From contig NZ_WWDL01000010.1 of the NCBI RefSeq assembly GCF_009848505.1, positions 78,867 to 142,866 of the forward strand: DNA of 64,000 bases. The letters are read 5' to 3'. Shown in pieces: positions 57,545 to 64,000 of this stretch. This DNA is from Muricoccus harenae (GTDB lineage: Bacteria > Pseudomonadota > Alphaproteobacteria > Acetobacterales > Acetobacteraceae). Within the stretch, counting starts at the first letter, position 1, and every line of letters begins with the position of its first letter. The notes under the pieces are model-generated. The model did no database searches, had not been told where the DNA came from, and saw nothing but the letters and a program-made list of their open reading frames with translations. The translations under genes and the position numbers were made by a program.

Positions 57545-58567
57545 TCATCCGGGCGGTGGCTTTGCACCGAATTCGCGCGCCAGCGCCGCCCAGCGGGCCC
57601 GGTGCTGAGCCAGTTCACGCGCGAACTCGGCCGGCGTTGAGCCACGCGGCATCATGCCGGCGGCGCGGAACCGCTCCGCCACCGCGGGGTCGCCCAGTAT
57701 GTCGCGAACCTGCGCAGATAGCTCCTCGCGTGCCGCCTCGGGCATGCCGCGCCAGCCGAAAAGGCCTTGCAGGCCCTCCATGAGAAACTCTGGCATTCCC
57801 GCCTCCGCCGAGGTGGGCAGGTCGGGCAGCGTCGCCACCCGCTCTGGGCCGGTGAGAACGAGCAGGCGCGCGCGCCCGTCACGCGCCAATGGCAGGACTG
57901 CGGCCATGGGCGTCAGCGCCGCCTGGATGCGTCCGGCAGCCAGGTCGACCAGCGCCGGCGGCGTGCCACGGTAGGACACGTAAGCCATGTCGATCCCGCC
58001 CGGTCCGGCATCGCGCAAGAAGGCACGGAAGGCGAGGTAGGGTGCGCCTGGCGAGGCGAACCAGTTCAAGGCGGCCGGTCGGCCCCGCGCGTGCTCGACA
58101 AACTCGGCCAGCGTGCGAACTGGCAGCGTCGGCGAGACCGAGAGGACGAAGAAGTCGGCCGCACCGGTGGAGATCGGCACCAGGTCGGCCTCCGGGTCGA
58201 AGGGAAGACGCCCCTCGTGCAGGAGCGGCGAGACGGTCACTGCCGCGACGAAGCTGTAGAAGAGGGCTTCGCCGGGGCGAGCTTGGACAAAAGCCTCGGC
58301 TCCAATCACGCCGTCGGCACCGGCCCTGTTCTCCACCGCAAGCGGATGGCCGCGGCGGCGCGCCAGCCCCTCGGCCAGCAGGCGGCCGCCAAGATCAGGG
58401 GCGGCGCCCGGGGGCACCGGCACGACCATGCGTGTGGGCCGGAATGCCGGAGCGGAGGGGGCCACTGACAACGGCTGCGCATCCGCGGGGCGGTCGACGA
58501 CGACCGCTACCGCCGTGCCGGCGCTTAGCCCGAGGCTGGCCCTACGGGTTAGGGGGAGTCCGGACAT
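57545..58567 (-). CDS. TctC/Bug-type solute-binding protein
   Basis: 340 residues of the Bug family, the periplasmic receptors of tripartite tricarboxylate transporters. The leader has a Tat-like LTRRASLGLSAG and ends near PADAQ (residue 31). The family blocks are present: MVVPVPPGAAPDLGGRLLAE, VENRAGADGVIGAE, SYRGTPPALVDLAAGRIQ and LPDLPTSAEAGMPEF. No TctA/TctB membrane genes are near, so it is an orphan, as is common for this greatly expanded family in Roseomonas-like bacteria. ATG 58567 is the natural start. The ligand is unknown. Confidence 0.88.
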   Translation of the reverse strand: MSGLPLTRRASLGLSAGTAVAVVVDRPADAQPLSVAPSAPAFRPTRMVVPVPPGAAPDLGGRLLAEGLARRRGHPLAVENRAGADGVIGAEAFVQARPGEALFYSFVAAVTVSPLLHEGRLPFDPEADLVPISTGAADFFVLSVSPTLPVRTLAEFVEHARGRPAALNWFASPGAPYLAFRAFLRDAGPGGIDMAYVSYRGTPPALVDLAAGRIQAALTPMAAVLPLARDGRARLLVLTGPERVATLPDLPTSAEAGMPEFLMEGLQGLFGWRGMPEAAREELSAQVRDILGDPAVAERFRAAGMMPRGSTPAEFARELAQHRARWAALAREFGAKPPPG

Positions 58568-58946
58568 GGCGCTTCATCTCCCGGGGGCGGGTGTCGTCGG
58601 CCCGGAGACACCGTAACATACCCATTCTGAGGCGCGTTCGATAATGCTGCCGCGAGGTGGTTTCCGAAGCTGAGCCTAGGTACCTCTTGTCATATGTTAT
58701 CCACTAGGCTGTATCGCCGCCGTACCCATCTCGGAAATCTACGGGCGAGTACCAATGTCCGGTTCCGGGATGACATCCGCAGCCGCTTGATGACCAACAT
58801 GGGCGCAAAGCAGAATGGCAGCTTCCGCGAAGTCGACCGAGCTGTGCGGACATCCGATCCGGGGCCTTCGAGCCCGATGTGGCTGCGACGGGCTCGGGAC
58901 GGCGCCGCCGCCCCGAGCTGCTCAGGGCTGAACCCTGGTCGGATGA
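58568..58946. other. Gene-free stretch between mobile fragments
   Basis: I see no recognisable gene or clear repeat. Frames on the plus strand (58694 onward) have no motifs. The base composition is more mixed than in the backbone. It probably holds junctions between inserted fragments. Confidence 0.45.
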
Positions 58947-59260
58947 TCAGATCTCGGTGGCCTCGGACAGGGTCAGGACATCCTCGGCATCGACACCCAG
59001 GTACCGCACCGTACTCTCAAGCTTCGTTTGGCCGAGCAGGATCTGCACGGCCTGCAAGTTGCCGGTTCGCTTGTGGATGAGGGCGACCTTGGTCCGGCGC
59101 GGGCTGTGGGTGCCATAGGCTGACCGGCCAAGCCCGATCGCCTCGACCCATTCGCCAACGAGGCTCGCATAATGGCGGGTGCTGAGGTGCTGGCCCGTCC
59201 TGGGTCGGCTCGGGAAGACATAGTCATTGAGCGTGCCGACACGGAGTTCCAGCCAGGAGC
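58947..59260 (-). pseudogene. C-terminal fragment of a tyrosine integrase
   Basis: About 100 residues match only the end of an integrase: FPSRPRTGQHLSTRHYASLV, then YGTHSPRRTK (H-x-x-R), ILLGQTKLESTVRYLGVD with the nucleophile Tyr, and ending LSEATEI. The second catalytic His of the usual LLGHTK is replaced by Gln. The N-terminal domains and first catalytic Arg are absent. It is joined in one reading frame to the transposase fragment upstream, so a chimeric protein could be made but should be inactive. Confidence 0.72.
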
Positions 59261-59289
59261 TGAAAGAACGCCTTGAACACGCCGGTGCG

Positions 59290-59880
59290 GCCGAGCGCTC
59301 GACGACCCAGCGCCTGGGCAGGGGCACGAAGCCGCGCTTGGCTTCGGGCAGTCTGACGACTTCCAAGGTGATGCCGTGGGCGGCTGCGGTCTGGGAAGGC
59401 CGCTCGCCGGTATAGCCCTGATCGACATAGGCGAGGTCCACGCTCTCGCCGGTTGCGTCCTGCACTGCCTCGGCCAGAGTGGAGACGGCGTCGCGGTCGT
59501 TGGTGTTGGCGGGCGTGACATGGAGCGCCAGCAGGTGACCGAGCGTGTCGACGGCCAGGTGCAGCTTGGAGCCCCGGACGCGCTTGTGCCCGTCCCGCGC
59601 GGCATGCCGCCACTCTCGGGCGTGGAGCGGAGCGTGCGGCTGTCGAGCACGGCAGCAGACGGCTCCTCGGTGCGGCCTTGGGCCAGGCACAGCATGGCGC
59701 GCAGGTTGTGCACCAGCATCTCAAAGCAGCCTGCTCTGAGCCAGCGCTGGGCCTGGTCATAGACCGCGTGCCAGGGCGGCAGATCATTGGCTATTGCCCG
59801 CCAAGCCACGCCGTAGCGGATCTCGCCATCATGCTTGGGCTCGTGGGGCAGACGGGCGCCGCCGCCCGGTGAGCGCCCTT
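59290..59880 (-). pseudogene. Truncated, frameshifted IS5-type transposase (IS427-like)
   Basis: The N-terminal part (VAWRAIANDLPPWHAVYDQA and AVLDSRTLRSTPESGG) and the central catalytic part (KRVRGSKLHLAVDTLGHLLA, AYVDQGYTGE, PRRWVVERS) are in different frames, with a shift near 59590. A frameshift could be programmed in this family, but the protein also ends abruptly after VVERS at about 59292, losing the final conserved helix. Beyond that point the sequence is the integrase fragment. It is therefore a broken copy. Confidence 0.7.
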
Positions 59881-60026
59881 GCGCCCGGCCGGGCTTAGCG
59901 TGGGCGCGAGGAAATGGCGGAAGGTCGAGATGTCCTACGTCGAAGAGCGGCGGTCCGAGTTCGAGTTCTTTTTGAGCAGGCGATGCGCCGCGAGAGCCAG
60001 GCGTCGTTGACCCAGATTAACGCGCC

Positions 60027-63000
60027 CTAGCGAAAATTCCTGCTCGGAGGCAGCTTTGTCGGTGGCTGGCGCCTGCTGCCAGGCTCAGGCCGCCGGACCT
60101 CGTCGGCACGACCCCGGATGCGCTCGGCCCACTCGCCACCCTGGTCGGCCAGCGAGAGGTTATCGAGGAGGTCCGAGCGGTCCTCCAGCTTTTCGACGAT
60201 CACATGGTTCACCGGAACCTCGACGTGCTCCTCAAGCCGCTCGACGCGTCCGTCGGCCACGATGAGGCGGGCACCGACTAGCGCGCGCCGGTTCGCCTCG
60301 GCCACTTTGGCGAAGATGACGAGGTTGCCAACGCCGTGCTCGTCCTCGACAGTCATGAAGATCACGCCCTTGGAACTGCCCGGGCGCTGACGCATCAGCA
60401 CGATGCCCGGCAACCGAATCCTTGCGCCATGGCGCAGGGTGGTCAGGCTCCGCGTGTCATCCAGGCCCAGCCGGTCGAGCACGGGCCGAAGCAGCGCCAG
60501 CGGGTGACGTCCTAAGGTCAGGCCGGTCGAGCGGTAGTCCTCGACGACATGCTCCCCCTCGCGCTGCTGCGGCAAGGTCACCTCAGGCTCCGCCATCAGG
60601 GGCGTCTCCGTCATGGCCGCCTCAGCCGTATCCCGCGCCACGGCAAACAGCGGCAGGCTCTGCGGCCCGGTCGCCGCCACCCCGGCGTCCCATGACGCCC
60701 GCCTGCGGCTGATGCCGGTCGAGCGGAAGGCGTTGGCCGCCGCCAGCGCCTCCAGCGTGCGGCGCCCGATCTGCGCCCGCATCGCGGCGTCCTCCACGCT
60801 GGCGAAGGGCGCCCCGTTCCTGAAGCGCCGAGCCTGGAGCAGGAGCTTGGCCTCCTCCTCCCGGAGCCCACTGACCAGCCGCAGCCCAAGCCGGATGGCG
60901 AGGCCGCCGCGGCTGGCGGCCTCGGGCTCCAGGCTGCTGTCCCAGTCCGACCGGTTCACGTCCACCTCATGCACGATGACCCCGTGGTCGCGCGCGTCAC
61001 GCACCAGTTGAGCGGGCGCATAGAAGCCCATTGGCTGCGAGTTCAGCAACGCGCAGGTGAAGACCGCCGGGTGGTGGCACTTCACCCAGGCACTCGAGTA
61101 GACGAGCTGCGCGAAGGAGGCGGCGTGGCTCTCGGGAAAGCCGTAGGAGCCGAAGCCCTCGATCTGGGCGAAGACCTGCTCGGCGAACTCCTTCTGGTAC
61201 CCGCGCCGGACCATGCCTGCGACGAGGCGCTCCCGGTAGGCCGCCACGCCGCCGGTGACCTTGAAGGTTGCCATGGCGCGGCGGAGCTGGTCAGCCTCGT
61301 CAGGCGTGAACTTGGCTGCGACGATAGCGATTCGCATGACCTGCTCCTGGAAGAGCGGCACGCCCAGGGTCTTGCCCAACACCCGCTCCAGCTCGTCGGC
61401 AGGCCCGTGCTCCGGAGAGGGCGACGGGAAGGTGACCGGCTCCTTGCCCGCCTTCCGGCGCAGGTAGGGATGCACCATGTCACCGGCGATCGGGCCAGGG
61501 CGGACGATCGCGACCTCCACAACCAAGTCGTAGAACTTCTCGGGCCTGAGGCGGGGCAGCATGTTCATCTGTGCCCGGCTCTCGACCTGGAAGACTCCCA
61601 CGCTGTCCGCCCGCCGAAGCATGGCGTAGGTCGCCGGGCACTCGCGCGGCAGGGTGGCCAGGTCATGGTCCGGCCCTCCATGGCGGCGCAGCAGGTCGAA
61701 ACACCGTCGGAGGCAAGTCAGCATCCCGAGGGCGAGCACGTCGACCTTGAGGATGCCGAGCGCGTCGATGTCGTCCTTGTCCCACTCCAGCACAGTCCGG
61801 CCGTCCATGGCGGCGTTGCCGACCACCGCCAGCTCGATCAGCGGACCCCGGGTGATGACGAAGCCACCGACATGGGTCGCCGTGTGGCGGGGGAAGTCCT
61901 GGATTTCCTGGGCGAGCTCCATGGTCATGGCGAGACGCGGATCGCAGAGGTCCAGCCCCTCGCTCGCGGCCAACTCGGCCGTGTCCTTGTCCGAGCCCGG
62001 CCCCCAGCTCGCCTTGGCGAGGCGGCCGGTGATGTCCTCGGACAGGCCCATGGCCTTGCCCACCTCGCGGATAGCCGACCGGCCGCGGTAGCGGATAACG
62101 GTGCCGCAGATGGCGGCGCGATCCCGGCCGTAGCGCTCATAGATGTGCTGGATGACCTCCTCGCGCCGCTCGTGCTCGAAATCGATGTCGATGTCGGGCG
62201 GCTCGCCGCGGGAGGCGGAGACGAAGCGCTCAAAGAGGAGGTCGTGCTTGCCGGGGTCGACGGCCGTCACGCCGAGGACGTAGCAGACCGCCGAGTTGGC
62301 GGCAGAGCCGCGTCCCTGGCAGAGGATTCCCTGCTCCCTTGCGAAGCGGACGATCTCGTGGACGGTCAGGAAGTAGGGCGCGTAGCCGAGCTGATCGATG
62401 AGCCGAAGCTCGTGCTCCACGCGGCCAGAAATCTCCTCAGGCACGATGGTCCAACGCTCCGCCAGGGCTTGGTCCACCCGCGCACGAAGGGTCTCCATGG
62501 CCGTCCGGCCGGGCTCCAGCACCTCGTCCGGGTACTCGTAGCGGAGCTGGTCAAGGTTGAAGCCGCGGGCGGCCTCGAGGACCCGCAGCGTGTTGGCAAT
62601 GGCATCCGGGTGTCGGGCGAAGCGGGCGCTGACCTCTTCAAGGGACTTGGGGCGGCGCTCGGCGTTCGGCTCGGCGTCGAAGCCGATCTCGTCCACGGTC
62701 CGGCCGGTGCGGACGGCGGTCAGCACGTCGGCGAGCCGTCGGCGCCCGGCGACGTGGTAGCGGACGTCACCGGTTGCGAGCAGCCAACCACCGGCGCTGC
62801 GGGCGATGTCGGCGAGCACATCGAGCCGACGGAGGTCGCCGCCGCCGAGCGTGCTGGAACCCGCCACCATCAGAGGCAGCGCCAAGCGGCGCAGGTCGAC
62901 GGCGTCGCGCCGGACGCGGACGGCAAATTCCTTGTCAACATGAGCCGGTGGGACGGCGGCTATGGCCCAGCCCTCGGCAGCCTCGATCAAGGCGCCGCGG

Positions 63001-63374
63001 CCGAGTCGGACGTCATCCTTGGGCGAAGTCAGTCGTCCCCGGGACAGGAGCGCGGTCAGGCGCCCGTAGGAGGTCCGGCAGGTCGGCCAGACCAAGTACT
63101 CGGCCCCGTCCTCCAGGGAGAGACGGCAGCCCACCACGAAGGGGATGCCCGCCTCCTTCGCGGCCACATGCCCGCGGACGACCCCGGCCAGGGTGTTGGT
63201 GTCGCAGAGGCCAATGCCCGCATACTCCAGGACCTTAGCGGTCACGACCAGCTCGGACGGGTGCGACGCCCCGTCCAGGAAGCTGAAGTTCGACTTGGCT
63301 CCGAGCTCCGCGAAAGGTTGCGGCGGGGGTTCCGCCGGCCGGTCAGGCCCTGACCGGCTGATCAGGGCCGCCAT
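60027..63374 (-). CDS. dnaE2: Error-prone DNA polymerase DnaE2
   Basis: 1115 residues, the second C-family polymerase, used in damage-induced mutagenesis. The N-terminal PHP domain begins with ELGAKSNFSFLDGASHPSEL. The catalytic pair of acidic residues is in PDIDIDFEHERR (D394 and D396), and the third Asp is in LKVDVLALGML. The pol3 finger and tandem HhH domain (YGFPESHAASFAQLVY) and a C-terminal OB-fold (ARIRLPGIVLMRQRPGSSKG) follow. Its ATG overlaps the stop of the 73-residue ORF (TGATG). An SOS box precedes the operon at 63786. The usual imuA/imuB partners are not in the window. Confidence 0.95.
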   Translation of the reverse strand: MAALISRSGPDRPAEPPPQPFAELGAKSNFSFLDGASHPSELVVTAKVLEYAGIGLCDTNTLAGVVRGHVAAKEAGIPFVVGCRLSLEDGAEYLVWPTCRTSYGRLTALLSRGRLTSPKDDVRLGRGALIEAAEGWAIAAVPPAHVDKEFAVRVRRDAVDLRRLALPLMVAGSSTLGGGDLRRLDVLADIARSAGGWLLATGDVRYHVAGRRRLADVLTAVRTGRTVDEIGFDAEPNAERRPKSLEEVSARFARHPDAIANTLRVLEAARGFNLDQLRYEYPDEVLEPGRTAMETLRARVDQALAERWTIVPEEISGRVEHELRLIDQLGYAPYFLTVHEIVRFAREQGILCQGRGSAANSAVCYVLGVTAVDPGKHDLLFERFVSASRGEPPDIDIDFEHERREEVIQHIYERYGRDRAAICGTVIRYRGRSAIREVGKAMGLSEDITGRLAKASWGPGSDKDTAELAASEGLDLCDPRLAMTMELAQEIQDFPRHTATHVGGFVITRGPLIELAVVGNAAMDGRTVLEWDKDDIDALGILKVDVLALGMLTCLRRCFDLLRRHGGPDHDLATLPRECPATYAMLRRADSVGVFQVESRAQMNMLPRLRPEKFYDLVVEVAIVRPGPIAGDMVHPYLRRKAGKEPVTFPSPSPEHGPADELERVLGKTLGVPLFQEQVMRIAIVAAKFTPDEADQLRRAMATFKVTGGVAAYRERLVAGMVRRGYQKEFAEQVFAQIEGFGSYGFPESHAASFAQLVYSSAWVKCHHPAVFTCALLNSQPMGFYAPAQLVRDARDHGVIVHEVDVNRSDWDSSLEPEAASRGGLAIRLGLRLVSGLREEEAKLLLQARRFRNGAPFASVEDAAMRAQIGRRTLEALAAANAFRSTGISRRRASWDAGVAATGPQSLPLFAVARDTAEAAMTETPLMAEPEVTLPQQREGEHVVEDYRSTGLTLGRHPLALLRPVLDRLGLDDTRSLTTLRHGARIRLPGIVLMRQRPGSSKGVIFMTVEDEHGVGNLVIFAKVAEANRRALVGARLIVADGRVERLEEHVEVPVNHVIVEKLEDRSDLLDNLSLADQGGEWAERIRGRADEVRRPEPGSRRQPPTKLPPSRNFR

Positions 63375-63595
63375 CAGGTGCTGTGGGGCGGACGCGGGGG
63401 CTTCTTGACCACCATCAGGTTCGCGCGCTCGAGCTGCGCGGTGAGCTGATCGGCGAGGACGGCTGCCGCGACCTCCCAGGCGGCGCCGCGGCGTGGGCGG
63501 CCACGCTCATCGTGGCGCAGGCCATAGGCCAGAACGCGGGCGACCTCCTCCTCCGAGGCGGGAACCAGGGGCGGCGCCGAGGGCTCATCCGCCAT
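63374..63595 (-). CDS. 73-residue ORF upstream of dnaE2
   Basis: The short protein MADEPSAPPLVPASEEEV... is charged and mostly helical (LAYGLRHDERGRPRRGAAWE, then AAAVLADQLTAQLERANLMV). A TGATG overlap couples it to dnaE2, and its own start lies inside the end of the upstream small ORF. Position and coupling support a real gene induced with dnaE2. I do not recognise a family; it might assist polymerase access or regulation, but this is unproven. Confidence 0.6.
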   Translation of the reverse strand: MADEPSAPPLVPASEEEVARVLAYGLRHDERGRPRRGAAWEVAAAVLADQLTAQLERANLMVVKKPPRPPHST

Positions 63596-63761
63596 GGCGC
63601 GTCTCCTCTCCGGCGGGGAAGAGGTCCGGGAGCTCCAACTGCCGCTCATCCCGGAGCGGCGTGTCATCGGGTTCGGTGAGCGCGGACGAGCCAGCCGCCC
63701 GGGCCGAAGAGAGTCGGGCGTCACTCGGGAGTCTGGTGGGGTCTTGGGGCGATTCGCGCAT
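63585..63761 (-). CDS. 58-residue ORF, first gene of the SOS operon
   Basis: A frame from ATG 63761 to stop 63585 encodes MRESPQDPTRLPSD... ending LELPDLFPAGEETRHGG. Its stop overlaps the start region of the next small ORF by 11 bp, as in tightly packed operons. The ATG lies 25 bp after the SOS box. The frame stays open upstream across the box to the stop at 63852, and the ribosome site is weak, so it could instead be the 3' remnant of a gene cut by the transposase insertion. No family is recognised. Confidence 0.4.
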   Translation of the reverse strand: MRESPQDPTRLPSDARLSSARAAGSSALTEPDDTPLRDERQLELPDLFPAGEETRHGG

Positions 63762-63785
63762 GCGGCGAAGCTGTCGGACTGACGC

Positions 63786-63800
63786 GAACGAATCAGGAAC
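63786..63800 (-). promoter_or_regulatory. LexA (SOS) box of alphaproteobacterial type
   Basis: On the minus strand the sequence is GTTC-CTGATTC-GTTC, an exact GTTC-N7-GTTC, the LexA site of alphaproteobacteria. It lies upstream of the dnaE2 operon, a known SOS target. A nearby inverted pair GTTC-N6-GAAC is at 63824-63837. Confidence 0.82.
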
Positions 63801-63851
63801 AATCCAATGGCTAATTCGATGTCGTTCCTGTCCGAACCCGCGCTTGGGGTC

Positions 63852-64000
63852 CTAGGGTCTGTGACCGGACTCCGCGATGCGTAGGTTGATCATCGTGGCG
63901 GCGAGGTGGGCGAAGCCCATCCAGCTGCGGCGGGTCTTGTCGCGCCGGAGAGCAATGCGAGCCCAATCTTTGAGGCTGGAGAAGAGGTTCTCGACCTGGT
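63852..64000 (-). CDS. IS5-type transposase, C-terminal end, cut by the edge
   Basis: The minus frame reads QVENLFSSLKDWARIALRRD, then KTRRSWMGFAHLAATMINLR, and stops at 63852. This is the final helix region of IS5-superfamily DDE transposases, containing the Glu of the E-N-x-F motif. The gene begins beyond the window. The element probably ends near 63855 with GGGTCTGTGACCGG as a candidate terminal repeat. The insertion sits just upstream of the SOS-controlled dnaE2 operon. Confidence 0.75.
   Translation of the reverse strand, partial: QVENLFSSLKDWARIALRRDKTRRSWMGFAHLAATMINLRIAESGHRP

Noticed and set aside
60969..63353. 794-codon plus-strand frame opposite dnaE2
   Set aside because: Antisense shadow; dnaE2 has intact catalytic residues and operon context.
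45160..64000. Second att copy of the tRNA-Gln 3' end
   Set aside because: I scanned for the tRNA T-arm/acceptor sequence downstream and saw no repeat; the right end must lie outside.

Overview
The window is high-GC DNA from an alphaproteobacterium, most likely a Roseomonas-like member of the Acetobacteraceae. The basis is the strong G/C third-position bias, a split F0 ATP synthase operon (I-a-c-b'-b), the DUF6502/DUF5666 pair, a TctC-type binding protein, and an alphaproteobacterial LexA box (GTTC-N7-GTTC) ahead of dnaE2. The genus is inference; no rRNA is present.

Region 1 to about 45 kb looks like chromosomal backbone. It begins with a cut lipoprotein gene, a bactofilin and, divergently, a PfkB-family adenosine kinase overlapped by a polytopic GT-C-like membrane protein; an exported Pro-rich protein and typA follow. 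From 7 to 12.5 kb a BcsC-like TPR protein converges on three minus-strand genes for periplasmic polysaccharide O-acetylation (AlgF plus two tandem AlgJ/AlgX-type SGNH proteins with Tat-like leaders); no MBOAT acyltransferase is in the window. Next come an ABC exporter with a metallophosphoesterase, a decayed LicD-like pseudogene, and a DUF6502-DUF5666 pair divergent from a small histidine kinase, with two matching 17-bp palindromes between them. Amide and hydantoin metabolism follows (dihydropyrimidinase-like enzyme, fused HyuA-HyuB/5-oxoprolinase). A minus-strand run then carries a halogenase-like flavoprotein, a DadA-like oxidase, a Rhizobium-type asparaginase, a GT2 glycosyltransferase, a lysophospholipid acyltransferase and a DUF2891 protein. 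A class II (B12) ribonucleotide reductase has a pair of NrdR-like boxes. An ABC exporter, the F0 operon, an orphan family-5 solute-binding protein, a PA0069-type radical SAM protein, a secreted tandem-domain protein, a TPR lipoprotein and ispE complete the backbone.

Region 45 to 64 kb is accessory. It starts at tRNA-Gln(TTG), directly followed by a long tyrosine integrase, the usual layout of an island integrated at a tRNA 3' end. The cargo is a PAS hybrid histidine kinase with an overlapping response regulator, glycogen debranching enzyme GlgX and a TIGR03885-type LLM flavoprotein. A mosaic of mobile DNA follows: an IS91-like unit (tyrosine recombinase plus HUH/Y2 transposase), a TctC-type binding protein, and a chimeric ORF joining a decayed IS5-type transposase to the C-terminal end of another integrase. 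The window closes with a LexA-controlled operon of two small unknown ORFs and dnaE2, cut short upstream by an IS5-type transposase at the edge. No second tRNA-Gln att copy is visible, so the far end of the island lies outside the window.

The most useful leads are the paired operators at the DUF6502 locus, the MBOAT-less acetylation set, the SOS operon whose first genes are unknown small proteins rather than imuA/imuB, the 13-bp-period repeats at the integrase start, and a hairpin element family whose stems differ but keep pairing.
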